Assembly (NCBI GenBank): GCA_964017045.1
Contig: OZ024798.1
Span: forward strand, 28,324,347 to 28,388,346
Origin: Omphiscola glabra
Lineage: Eukaryota; Mollusca; Gastropoda; Lymnaeidae
Direction of reading: 5' to 3'
DNA length: 64,000 nt
In this document: positions 33,441-44,925 of the stretch, one piece after another
How the letters are laid out: every line of letters begins with the position of its first letter
Numbering within the stretch: position 1 is the stretch's first letter
Notes under the pieces: generated by a model
Seen by the model: the letters and a program-made list of their open reading frames with translations, nothing else
Database searches by the model: none
Told to the model about the DNA's origin: nothing
Position numbers and translations under genes: made by a program

Positions 33441-34499
33441 AAGGCTCTGCCATGCACGCATGCAATGCAAGGAAGTAAATTATATGGTTCTAGTTGGAGG
33501 CCAGATTAAATGTAAGAAGAAGACAAAAGATTGACAAGGCCGGGCACAGCGCTATCAGCTCATACTGCAATCATTGAACATGAAAGTGGGTCAGGTAACA
33601 AATGATCCAGGAACACGTGGCTAACTGGCTGAATCTATTTAGAGCACTTCCAATAAATTAAAAGTGGCGCTGCCACATGTTACATGGCAATGTCTGGATT
33701 GTCGTGAGTTGAGATAAGCTGGTGGAACGGGGAGGGTTGGGGGGGGGGGGCGATAGACGGAAAACACGTACTTGAAAAGGCTAATCGCTAATTCTTGATC
33801 GTTGGGAGGGGTGAAGGGGAAAAAAGGAGTGGAATGGAAGAAAAAGAGAGGGGGCGGGGGAGGGAAGGGTGTGTAACGTCAGATATAGTGTTAAATGCAA
33901 AGCACACGTGAGAATAATTCATTTTACGAAGAGATTGCTTTTTAAAACACGTGGAATGGTTTTAATTCTTGTCATATTGTACAGCAAAGGCTCACTGCTT
34001 CAAGACGACCTCCATGTTATCGATTAATTGCTTAATACTATCTGAGCCCCACGGTACTAAGGCCAAATGTCAAGGACGGTTTAGTATTACAAATGCTGAA
34101 TTAGTCAACCCTTAAGCTTGGTGGGGATGACAAAGCGACTCGAGACTCAGAGGTCAGTGCAACATTGCCAACAGCCGAGGAGGTAGTCGCTAATGCTATT
34201 ACGAAAGATCCTCAAATGACTCAATAGTACAAGCAGACAACGGTGTTTCGTGAGACACGGGGCCCACAGTGTTACTTCTGCTACAGCTCAAGAAAATTAT
34301 TTTGAGGTTGTGGTCTTGTAACGGACATGTCATGTTTACCAATTAAGGCGAAGAAAGTGAATCGGGTGGTTGACATGGTTACAAACAATGGTGTTACAAA
34401 CAATGGTGTTACAAACAATGGTGTTACATCTTGACTATTTCATCTCATCGTGTCATCAAAAAATCAGGGAAATGACCCCGGATGGAGGGTGGGGGAGAC

Positions 34500-34798
34500 C
34501 ATATCCGGAAATTTGATCGAAAGAAATTTCGTCGACGGAAAATTGATCGACGGAAATTTGATCGAACGGAAATTTGGTCGAATCGTTTTTTTTATTTATA
34601 CGTTAAAATTTTGCGTCAAATTTCTTTTTGAACGCATTATTTTGTTTTACTATATAGTATAGTGCGTTCAAAAAGAAATTTGACGAACATTTTAACGTCT
34701 CGACTGAAAAAAAGATTCGACCAAATTTCCGTTCGATCAAATTACTGTCGATCAATTTTCCGTCGACGAAATTTCTTTCGATCAAATTTCAGGTAACC
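34500..34798. mobile_element. Foldback/MULE-like MITE, copy 1, 299 bp with 9-bp target duplication
   Basis: It is almost entirely two inverted arms of about 125-135 bp around an AT-rich centre (tactatatagtata). The arms are built from repeats of aatttgatcg / gtcgacggaa. The nonamer gggggagac flanks both ends exactly (34491-34499 and 34799-34807). A 9-bp duplication with long inverted repeats fits Mutator-like elements. There is no transposase; the open frame through the left arm is incidental. Confidence 0.9.
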
Positions 34799-35668
34799 GG
34801 GGGAGACACAAACAACAAAAGCGATTTTGACTCCACCACTGCACAATGCAATAACAGACCAGGCCAATTAATGCTGAAGATGAGTACACGGAGGAAACAT
34901 TTTATGTGAGTTATAGCAAATGTCATGAGTGATGATAGAAAAAAAGGGACTCTATGGTGGTTTTCATTTAGATCTTGTTAAGTCATACTACAACAACAGC
35001 CTAAATGTTGCGTGTGCTTTTGGACCTACCCGTGTTTTTGTGTTGTTTTTAAATTGATGGCTGTTTGGGTCACTTTTAGCTGTACATTTATGCGCCGATA
35101 AATGCTTAAAGCTTAACTGATTGGCTAATGATGAAATGATATTTTCTCCTAATCGACCTTTTATTATACATTATACATTAAAGAAATAACGATCTTTTTA
35201 ATTAGTTTAAGCATTTTATTATTGTATTTTATCTTTTCAAAAACTGAGCCTAGCAATCTAATGGTTTTGACATCAACGTTAGTTTTAAGCTTATACCCAA
35301 ACGCCGTTGTAGCGTTCGTCGAATGGGCCGGGTGGATGGGTCAATTTGCATGACTCGAGGAACTGCAAGGAAGATGGCAACACAAGATTCCACTCGGGGC
35401 TGGTTCGGGACGTTTCAAAGTAACAGGAAGGCGAATGCCATTGCATTTACGGTTCACCCTAAGAAAGTTTTAATTCAAGATCACGTTTAGCAAGTACGTG
35501 TACTGTTGAAATGGCGGGATCCTTCATAAGCAAGAACACGGTGTGAGGTCAGCTAGACAAACCATGGAGGGAAGTGGTTTACTTTTAACCCGGGTTGCCA
35601 GTAACAAGTCTTAGTGTGCTGTTTGTGCTATTGAAAATACTTTTTTGTTCCCAAAATCTCTCAGAGTT

Positions 35669-35815
35669 AACGTATTTTCGGGCGTATAGGACGCAGCGGC
35701 GTATAAGACACACACCCTTTTTATACACACAAAAGTGTCAACTCATAATTTTGATTACCTGCGCTGATTACCGGCCGTATAAGACGACCCTCATATTTTG
35801 GAGAGGGGGGTGCAA
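35669..35815. mobile_element. Diverged relative of the 32353 MITE
   Basis: The left part reads aacgtattttcgggcgtata followed by ggacgcagcggcgtataaga, clearly related to the 32353 terminus. The right part has ggccgtataagacgaccctc. The ends no longer form a clean inverted repeat. Confidence 0.4.
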
Positions 35816-38536
35816 GAAATCTGTTATATTAAATCGTGTTATCTTTTGGTCTATTTATATCCGCAAGATAATTTTTGTGAAATTTCTTAGAATTGATTTC
35901 AGGTACTGTGTATCAGACAGTCAATTCAAAGTTACTAAATCAAAATCTACTGAACAATGGAGACAAACTCCCTTTTAGAGATCAGCATATTTTATATGGT
36001 TTCGGGGAAATCCGAACGATTAAGAGTTCTGAATTCAGTGAAAAAAAAAGAATTTCCTCTAAAATAATACGTCTGTGGTCATTCTTGACTACATTTTATT
36101 TATAATTGTTACGTAACGGTGTATGCTTTTTTACAAATTTAATCTGTTTTAAGATTTGGCTCATTAGATGAAAAATATGTACGAAAGTACTGAAATGACA
36201 AAGCTGGTTCTACTAACAATAATCAATGTATGTGCATACACACAGTGCACACGATCGACTTTCCTAGGAGTCGGGATGGTAAATTTGCGTCCTAATATCT
36301 TCCCCCACCCATCCCGTGGAAGCGTCGGACGTCCTTTAAGGGGGGTTCTACAGTGGGTTTCCATCCCGCACCTAGTTTGCGAAGTAGCTGAGACGAAACG
36401 GTCGCATAGGAGCAGCTTTCTCGGGGCTGCGTATCTAGAATCATCGGCCAGAGACTTCCACCTTAGCCTCTTGCCTCATATCCATTAACGGCAAATTGTA
36501 ATCATGATCCCTACCCTGTCTTAGCCTTTACATCCAGCTGTAAAACGTCATTGTTGGCAGCCCTGTAGGTGCTGTTTTAATTTCGGCTGGTACCATGCAT
36601 GTCCCTTGTCTGCCAACACCGGAACGCAATGGTGGTTTTGTTGCCCGGGTAACGTCGTAATCGACAAGCCACCACAGACTTGTCAACCGGGGAACCGGGA
36701 ATTTTGTATATTATATAGTAATAAATCAATATATTTACTGACAGCACGTCAACACCGTATAATAAGAGAAATGGAACAATATTAATCCACACATACACAC
36801 ACTCAGTGGGGCATAATTTTCTAGAAGAAAAAGTCTAGAAAATTAATCGAAAGAGAGTATTTTCTCCTTCTAAATAAAATCTTCTGGTAAATGTAAACAA
36901 ACTTTCTAAATCAAGGGAGGTGGGGAAGGAGTGGTAGGGTATTGCACCAAGTTAATGCTGACGACATATGAAATAACAATATGGGAGATAACTCTATCTA
37001 CAATACAAAAATCCGCGTTTAACCAAATTTGAGGTCATCAAAGTCTACACGCGGGGCTGTGCTTTAACAATAATAGAAAAGAACCCAGTTGAAGTCACAT
37101 GACAAGAATTTGAAATCATCCGTTTGTTAAAGACTTTCTTGCCACTCAAAAATCCATGGGGTTTGTTTGTAACTTTGTAGCATAATTTTGTTGTTGTCAC
37201 ACGCGAGCCTCTCGTCAAGTGTGATAGCATCTGCCTCGTGCTGGCCTGAAAGGTTGCATCTGAGTTGATGACACAGGTACGGCTGCGGTATGCAGAGTCC
37301 GAGGGAGGGGAAGGTTGGGTTATCGAGTGATGGTAAAATTTAAAAAAATGTGATTGAAAAACAACCTACCCACTTCGCCTACAATAACCATCGTTCAAAG
37401 GGGCTGTCCATATTATGTCAACAAAATAGGGGGGAGGGGGGGGGTCTGAAAATTTTTGACAATTGTTGACAAGGGAGAAGGGGGGGGGTCAAGAAAAGTT
37501 GACGTCAACAATGTTACTTTTTTAAAATAAAGTTAATTTCATAATTTAAAATTTATTAAACTTTTTTTTTCTAAACATTTTACATTTATTCACTTTTTTG
37601 TTGTAGTTCTAAACTAGTCTATTTAAAATATTGTTTTTTTTCCATTTTATTTTTATTTGGGGGGGGGGGGGGGGGTAATCAAATGTTGACGTAATTTTAT
37701 AGGGGGGTCTCTGGAAGTTTGACAAGTTGTTGACAAGGGGGAGGGGGGAGGTAAAAATCGCCAAAAATTTGTTGACATTATTAATAGCTGTAGAGTTTTG
37801 GAGTGGGTGTGGGGAAGGCTTTTGGGCATGGTATTTCGGCAATTAGACTGATCAATGGACGGTAAGCGACAAGGGGTAGAACACCTTGCAGTAGTTAAAT
37901 TATGCTTCTTAATTTTATGCCTGGGTAAAGAGCTAAGTCAATATACCCGAATTTTGTAGGAATTCGTTGTTTTAAAAAATCGTATTTTGTCGATAACTTA
38001 CAGATTAAAATGTTCATACTAAAAAGTCGAAAATAAAAAATATATATTTTTTAAAAATGCCTTTCTTTCAAAGACACACTAAAAAGTTGTTTTTTTAAAT
38101 TGTTTTTTTTTAAGTTTTTAACATGTATTATACGCGTTACGCAAAAAAAAATATGCACATGCAAGTTTTTTCAAAAAATAATAAAATTAAGCGAAAGGTA
38201 GTGCCTCTTAACTTTAAAAAAATGTCCCTTCTCCACGGCCGAGATTTTAACTTGACGGAGAAACGATGATAACAACAAGTCCGAAGCTAGAATAGAACTA
38301 GGTCTAGTCTTATCAATCTCTATCCGACTTGCAGAATTGACCAAAAGATCGCCTAATTCTTGATTTACGGGCATGATGAAGAATCGATACGTTTATGTTT
38401 TGTTTAAACGTGTGAAAAAAGACTCATGTAGTGTAAAGTAAGAGAATAAGAATTCCAGTTTCCCTTCAATGCAGTTAACGTAGATTTTATACAGACCTTT
38501 TCCCCCGGTCAGATTGCCTTTCAACAAGCTCTAAAT
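35816..38536. other. No gene recognised
   Basis: AT-rich DNA with several poly-G tracts (37435-37445, 37486, 37659-37676). The poly-G tracts sit in a loosely repeated context (gttgacaagggggagggggg at about 37466 and 37729), hinting at an old duplicated element. Open frames are short and show no domain. Confidence 0.5.
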
Positions 38537-38732
38537 CAGTGGTTCTCAACCCCCCTAATGCCGCGACCCTTGAATACAATTCCTTGTGTTGCTGCGACCC
38601 CCAACCACAAAATTATTTTCGTTGCTACTTCATAATTGTAGGGTATATGTGTTTTCCGTGGTCTAAGGCGACCCCTGGGAAAGGGTCGTTCGATCCCCAA
38701 AGGGGTCGCGACCCACAGGCTGAGAACCGCTG
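38537..38732. mobile_element. SPIN-like non-autonomous hAT element, copy C, perfect target duplication
   Basis: It is again 196 bp, cagtggttctcaac to ctgagaaccgctg, flanked by ctctaaat on both sides (38529-38536 and 38733-38740). The interior words aaaattattttcgttgctac and aggcgacccctgggaaaggg are shared with copy B. Equal length and termini show that B and C derive from one non-autonomous subfamily. Confidence 0.92.
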
Positions 38733-38740
38733 CTCTAAAT

Positions 38741-40307
38741 GAATCGATAGTTTGTTTTTTTTTATAGGGAAAACGCTGCTTACTGGTTTTCGTGGCAGTT
38801 GAATATAAAAAAGTTGTTGGGGGAAAAGGGGGGGGGGGGTCAAAAAGGCATGATTTCAATACGATGCAAGGCTTTATGTCCACAATATGCATCTTATTTC
38901 AAATTGTTTCATAGTTGCAAAATACATTAAACGTGCATGCCTCCAGTTGTCTCCTGCTGCCCTAAACACTAAACAAATGTATAACTTAATCAATAAACTA
39001 GCGAGCAAGACGCGGGTATTGTTGAAAGATGATCACTCAAGGCATTCCTTCTAGTTGGAGATAGTATATAGATCTGAATTCACGCGGGGGGTTTGCTTGC
39101 TTTGTCTAGAGTTGGTGCTAAGGTGCATCTATAAAATAAAGAATGACACACAGTTCATAATTCCTTAATTGTATTGTGATCAAACCGACTCGAAGCAACA
39201 CGTTATCTTACTAAACAGTCGTTTTAAAACCGAGATATAGATGCAGGAAGAAAAAAACTACTGACTAAAATTGTGTACTTAGATATGGTTGGCTATGCGG
39301 ATCTTTGACATCCTAAGCATCCTCCATGAGTTTGTTTTGTTTTGTTTTTTTGGTGTTTTTTTTAAAGGCAAAGTAGAAAGGGAAACTGAAGTATTTCGAA
39401 TTCTAAGTTATCAAAATGACCCCAGTCTTAAACATCAATAACTGAAACATGACAATGGGAATTCATGATGGGTAACAAGATTGTATTTGTTATGTGAATC
39501 ACGTTAAGCAGTTTGTGTGATGTGGCATCAGATGAAAGGATTGCCCCTCTCCTGTCACTACCACAACCTCCGAACACACGCAAAGCCAATGTTTTTCAAC
39601 ACAACGGAAAACTCGGACGCCCACGTCCTTGCACTAAGCCCAGATTTAGTTTCTCGTTATTAACTATAAAGTTTTATTGGTAAACTCTTGCAGTCGATTG
39701 CACGGCGTTATAGTCCTGACGCAGTTGTTTAAATACATTTTATCATGTCATTTGTAAAGGGAAATATATTAGTGACCATAACATTAATACTTAAGTTCTT
39801 TTACCATAGTAAATTCTCCTCAATGACTAAACCAGTGGAAACAAAACTAAATTCAATTCTTCAACCCCATTCCAACGTAGGAGGGCCGTGCACTCTTTCC
39901 GTCTCGGATTCTTCAATCTAATACCATCACCTTCTATTTCCTAACGGTATTTCGGACGACGACCAGACACCCCCCCAGACTGGTAATGACGTGTCAGTGA
40001 CACCTACTCTAATGAGTACTCTGCTCCCTTGGGTCCTACAAAAAGGGGGGGATGTGCCATGATCAGGTTTCGTTGGTTTGTTTCATACGTGCGAAGGATG
40101 TCTCAGATGAAGTGACATCTACTAACCGCAGGCTGAAGTCCCCATCGCTCTATAACTTTGAAAAAAAAAAAAAAAAGTAGAATGTATTTCTCCTGAACAG
40201 CAATTGGATAACTTTTTTTTTTTTTAATTGTAGAACTCTCCGTTAAAATCAACCAGGCATTGAAACTCTTGACACCACGTTTATAGTACTCTTACACAAT
40301 AGCACGT
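38741..40307. other. No gene recognised
   Basis: Unremarkable AT-rich DNA with short homopolymers. No exon, RNA gene or element was identified. Confidence 0.5.
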
Positions 40308-40516
40308 GGAGTTGTTTTTCTAGGCATTTACAATAAGTTTTGGGATCCAATATATCAAAGGAGTTGTTTTTCTAGGCATTTACAATAAGTTTTGGGATCC
40401 AATATATCAAAGGAGTTGTTTTTCTAGGCATTTACAATAAGTTTTGGGATCCAATATATCAAAGGAGTTGTTTTTCAAGGCATTTACAATATGTTTTGGG
40501 ATCCAATATATCAAAG
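40308..40516. repeat. 52-bp tandem repeat, 4 copies
   Basis: Exact 52-bp periodicity starting ggagttgtttttctaggcat. The first three copies are essentially identical and the fourth has two or three changes. High identity means recent duplication or ongoing homogenisation. Confidence 0.95.
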
Positions 40517-42169
40517 TATCATAATGAATGAATCAGTATCTTAACTTTGACTTTAAACAGTTTTCTCTGACGACTGAAAGGGCAATAACATAAATAATCT
40601 CAACAATTATGTTCAATGGGGTAGGCACGGTTTGGTCAGAAAGACATTCATTTTTATTACTTTTGTTATGATAGTTACACTTTAAAACATAGCACTGGTG
40701 AACATAAAAATGCTACATTTATTTCAGTAGCTTTGCTTACAGTGGCCTGCTGGCATTTGTAAATCTAGAGCTGATAGAAAATGTTCTGCATGTCAATAGT
40801 AGCACCGCTAACGAGAGCCTGCCAACATTCTAGAAGAACAAACCAGTCAGTTTACATACACGCATCTTCCACAGAAATATTTTCTTTCGCCACCCCCCAC
40901 CCCCCCCCCCCGGGGCCACCTAATTTAAAAATACACCACAAAAACAGGCGACGTCGTGTGAGCTCCCTATCATTCATATGATGCAATCACTTGGCACGTG
41001 ATCAGATACGAATATTTTTAGAATCAAGATATTTTAATGGAATCTTCAACTTTAGTATCAGCTTGGATGTGATTTGAACGTGGTAATTGAATATATATAT
41101 ATATAAGCACACAAACACGCGATCCGTATGCAAGTCTTGAACGAGCAGAGTGCGGCTCGGCCAGTCGGCCACAAATCGGTTTTGACTTCGAAAAACTGCT
41201 TTATGGGAAAAGTGGAAATGTTGAAAGAACTGGATGCACGGGAGCATGTATGTCAACATGTATATAGGGGGAGTGGCTAGTCAGTTTGTGACGAAGGTCC
41301 TTGTTTTGACGACCCTGTTTATTTGTTTAAAAACTACAGCGCATTCAGAATAGACATTAAATAGAAGCTATACAACGTAAATGACGTGGACCGAATATGC
41401 GGCCGCAAAAAATAAGTGCCACTAGGGGCGGAGTGCCACTAGGGGCGGACCGCCCCTCCACCCTCTATGTGAATAGTATAAAAGGTTTGTGCGTTCGGCT
41501 TGTAAACGTAACAACTGACATTGCCAGCCGATTTCCCCGGTGGTCAGTCCGTGCTGTTGAACCTTCAACAACCAAATCCCGCCGTGAACCGTTGAGACAA
41601 CGTTCAACGACAGAACAGTATCTGAGACTACGTGACTAAAAGCTTGATGACTAGTTGAAACGTTCTCATTTACCCCTCTCAGCACCGACCACAAGGGCTC
41701 GGCTGTCTGAGGCGTCGCTGCTCTCCGTGCTATTTTCCCAAGGCACTCGGGCGCAATCAAACATAAACGCAATATTGACCAAACTCCACCGCAAAGATTA
41801 TGCTTGTAGCAACCATCGCCAAAGTCGAACGAAAACTAACGGGGGAGGGGGGGGGGCTCGGGAGGGGGCGCCTTCTCGTCTTCAATCAAACAAAAAATAA
41901 AATACTCCGACCGTCGCGAAATAAAAGGCTATATATACTCTTGATTTCTTATCAACTTAGGACTCGGAAACCTTTTTGACCGGGGGAGCCACTTTTATAA
42001 GTTAATATGCTGAGAAAATATTTTGGGAACCGCATGTCATAATACATTTTTAACATAAAAAGAGGGGCCGAATTTATTTGCGCAAACGGCCGCATGCAGA
42101 GCCAGAGCCGCGGGTTGTCGAGCAATGTGACAGTCCAACACCAGCTTGTATGACTAATAAAACCATGGA
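40517..42169. other. No gene recognised; transposon scraps
   Basis: At 41416-41475 gccactaggggcgga is repeated in tandem and leads into ggcggaccgcccctcc, a piece shared with the 28363 MITE. Open frames on both strands at 41397-41772 overlap but match no family that I know. Confidence 0.45.
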
Positions 42170-42177
42170 ATATAGAA

Positions 42178-42367
42178 CAGGCCTGCACAACATACAGCCC
42201 ACGGGCCGCCGGCCCGCCAGCACCCACTTTGCGGCCCGCGAAGTAACGAAATAATATGTATTATTATTAATTTAAGAGCTTTACACCCTGTCCGATTATC
42301 TTTCGCACCCCACAAGTTTTTCATCAAGTATTACGGCCCGCCTTACATTTTGAGTTGTGCAGGCCTG
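42178..42367. mobile_element. hAT-like MITE (CAGGCCTGCACAAC...GTTGTGCAGGCCTG)
   Basis: It has perfect 14-bp inverted ends. Flanking octamers are atatagaa (42170-42177) and atatagga (42368-42375), 7 of 8 matching. The interior contains actttgcggcccgcgaagta, shared with the older copy at 26257. The right end runs straight into the minisatellite that follows. Confidence 0.85.
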
Positions 42368-42935
42368 ATATAGGAGTAGTGCAGGCTTGATATATAAGTA
42401 GTGCAGGCCTGATATAGGAGTAGTGAAGGCCTGAGATAGGAGTAGTGCAGGCTTGATATATAAGAAGTGCAGGCCTGATATGGGAGTAGTGCAGGCCTGG
42501 TATAGGAGTAGTGCAGGCCTGATATAGGAGTAGTGCAGGCCTGATATAGGAGTAGTGCAGGCCTGATTTAGGAGTAGTGCAGGCCTGGTATAGGAGTAGT
42601 GCAGGACTGATATAGGAGTAGTGCAGGCCTGATATAGGAGTAGTGCAGGCCTGATTTAGGAGTAATGCAGGCCTGGTATAGGAGTAGTGCATGCCTGATA
42701 TAGGAGAAGTGCAGACCTGATATAGGAGTAGTGCAGGCCTGATTTAGGAGTAATGCAGGCCTGGTATAGGAGTAGTGCAGGCCTGATATAGGAGTAATGC
42801 AGGCCTGATATAGGAGTAGTGCAGGCCTGATTTAGGAGTAATGCAGGCCTGGTATAGGAGTAGTGCAGGCCTGGTATAGGAGTAGTGCATGCCTGATATA
42901 GGAGAAGTGCATACCTGATATAGGAGTAGTGCAGT
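42360..42935. repeat. 22-bp minisatellite seeded from the end of the adjacent hAT MITE
   Basis: About 26 units. Each consists of the MITE's target duplication (atatagga), then gtagtg, then the transposon terminus caggcctg. Variants (gatttagg, ctggtata, aatgcagg) are distributed in repeating blocks of a few units, for example the order gatttagg-aatgcagg-ctggtata at about 42654, 42743 and 42831. Confidence 0.93.
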
Positions 42936-44712
42936 GGGGACTTGTTGGCTCCACATTACGAGGGTTTGTTCGAGCAAGAGATTAAGGAAGAACGTCCACA
43001 AGGAAAATGAGGTCACTTAATAAAGAAAAAGGATTTATTGTGTATTTTGAATAGTTTGTTTGTAGTAACAACATTCAGCCAATCGTAACGAAAATCACCC
43101 TTAAATGGTTTTAATTTAGCTTTGTAATATTAGAGCTATTAATTGAATAGTGAATTTTCTTTTTCAAAAGTTTCATCAAACTTATTGTACGAACACGAGG
43201 TACAATCTAATGAAATAAAAAGTTCCTCTTCCTCTTAATGAACAGTTACTAAACAGAATAATACATCCATACCTGTATTACATCTTGATTTTTTTCTAAA
43301 GAAATACGACCTTCAGAGTAGCATGAAAGATGTTGATGCCAATATACGAAGAGCCGTCCTATATAGTTTTAAAAAAACAACAAAACACTACCAAGACGAC
43401 TAAAGCTTTACCTCTTAGAAGAAATGTTGCGGTGCATTTTACCTTGCGGGACCTTTGTGCGTACACCAACAGCGCACGTGTTGATAAAGAAATAATAACG
43501 TGACCATTTACTGAATAACCGAGTGGTAGATAGGCGAGCTCACTGTCAGGCAGCCGGAATATTGAGATTGGAATGGAAGGCGATTTGTATTGATCTGTGG
43601 ACACAACTTGGGCCAAAAGAGTAGGCATCGAAATACACGCGCACAGACGCTTTGAGACGGTGGTCGAGTCTATCTACTTAACTCTGCTGCTATAAATAAA
43701 TATACCGGTAGCTAAAGTTCTTCATGATAAATATATACGTTCGTTCCTTCTACAGCAAGTAAAAATAAGGCATAATATTACAAATTAATGGGATTTTAAC
43801 AACTCGCATCCTTGTGTCGGCATCAATCTGACACCAGACCAAAATGAACGGCTTTAAACTTGACATTGAAAGACTTGTCCAGCTTTTCTATTTTCTCTCT
43901 ACTATTCTCGCGGGGGTTTGCAGCCCCCCCCCCCCCATTTCGGCACTAGTAATACAATCTCTAATCTTGACATGGACATGCCAATATCGACAACAAAATA
44001 ATGGGTACAATCTGGCCAGGTATAATAATATTATAGATAAAATTATCGCAGTATGCTTCGTTGGGTTCATCTTATTTTTTTCCCAGGATATTCCATCTCT
44101 GGGCTACAGTAGCAATTGGGTATTACACAGTCAGCTGTTAACACCACGCGACTGGTGGTCTTGAACTTAATGTAATTTGTAGGGACGATTGCAGCAGCGG
44201 GGAGAAGGTCAGAGAGGTTACTATAATAACATAACAAGTTCACAACTTCTGCCACGGGCAACGAGGCGCAACCAAGAACGTTATTTCCTTGCATAAAAAA
44301 AAAAAAAAAAACTTTTCCTTTTTGCTGCACTATATAATGATCACAAAATGAGCTGACGCTCAATAAAATGTGTGACTTAGAATTTGTAAGCTCTATATCA
44401 AAAGACTGAAAATTATACGATAATACATTAAATGAATTAATGGTTTACATATCGCTTTCAATTACAATATCTACACAACACAGACTTTCCGGTAATTTTA
44501 TTTGCAATGCCAAACATGGAACGACCGTTAGTCACTACGTCGTGAGGACAGCCAGACTGTAGACCTAACACAAAGCAGGCTAAGCTGTTACAATTTGAAC
44601 AAACCCAGACATAGGAAACAACAAGACTAAAGTACACGGACTGGGAAAAGATTGTCTTTGTTGACATAACTTTAATTTTATTAGTGCTATTCCCTGGTCT
44701 TTTTTAGAAATC
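42936..44712. other. No gene recognised
   Basis: AT-rich DNA. A plus-strand frame at 43844 (MNGFKLDIER...) has a hydrophobic stretch but also runs through a poly-C tract. No family was recognised and no splice partner found. Confidence 0.45.
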
Positions 44713-44925
44713 GTGGTCGATTTGTTTAATGAAGATCTGAAGTTGAGAAATCGTGACTATCTGAAGTTGAGAAATCGTGATAGTGCGTTTAATGAAGATC
44801 TGAAGTTGAGAAATCGTGACAATCTGAAGTTGAGAAATCGTGACAGTGTGTTTAATGAAGATCTGAAGTTGAGAAATCGTGACAAGCTGAAGTTGAGAAA
44901 TCGTGGCAGTGTGCTATTATCTATA
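44713..44925. repeat. 63-bp higher-order repeat, about 3 copies
   Basis: The period is 63 bp (21 codons), built from two subrepeats of ctgaagttgagaaatcgtga. In the plus frame it reads FNEDLKLRNRDYLKLRNRDS repeatedly. The frame stays open because the period is a multiple of three. The first methionine is at the array edge and there is no obvious gene context. Confidence 0.85.

Noticed and set aside
34450..34662. Short ORF with (I/V)DG-x-LIERKF repeats, also at 54526 and 34603
   Set aside because: It is produced by the repetitive arm of the 299-bp foldback element and has no protein homology.
42178..42935. tRNA-derived SINE at the start of the 22-bp array
   Set aside because: No A or B box promoter words were seen. 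The element has hAT-type inverted ends and an octamer duplication instead.
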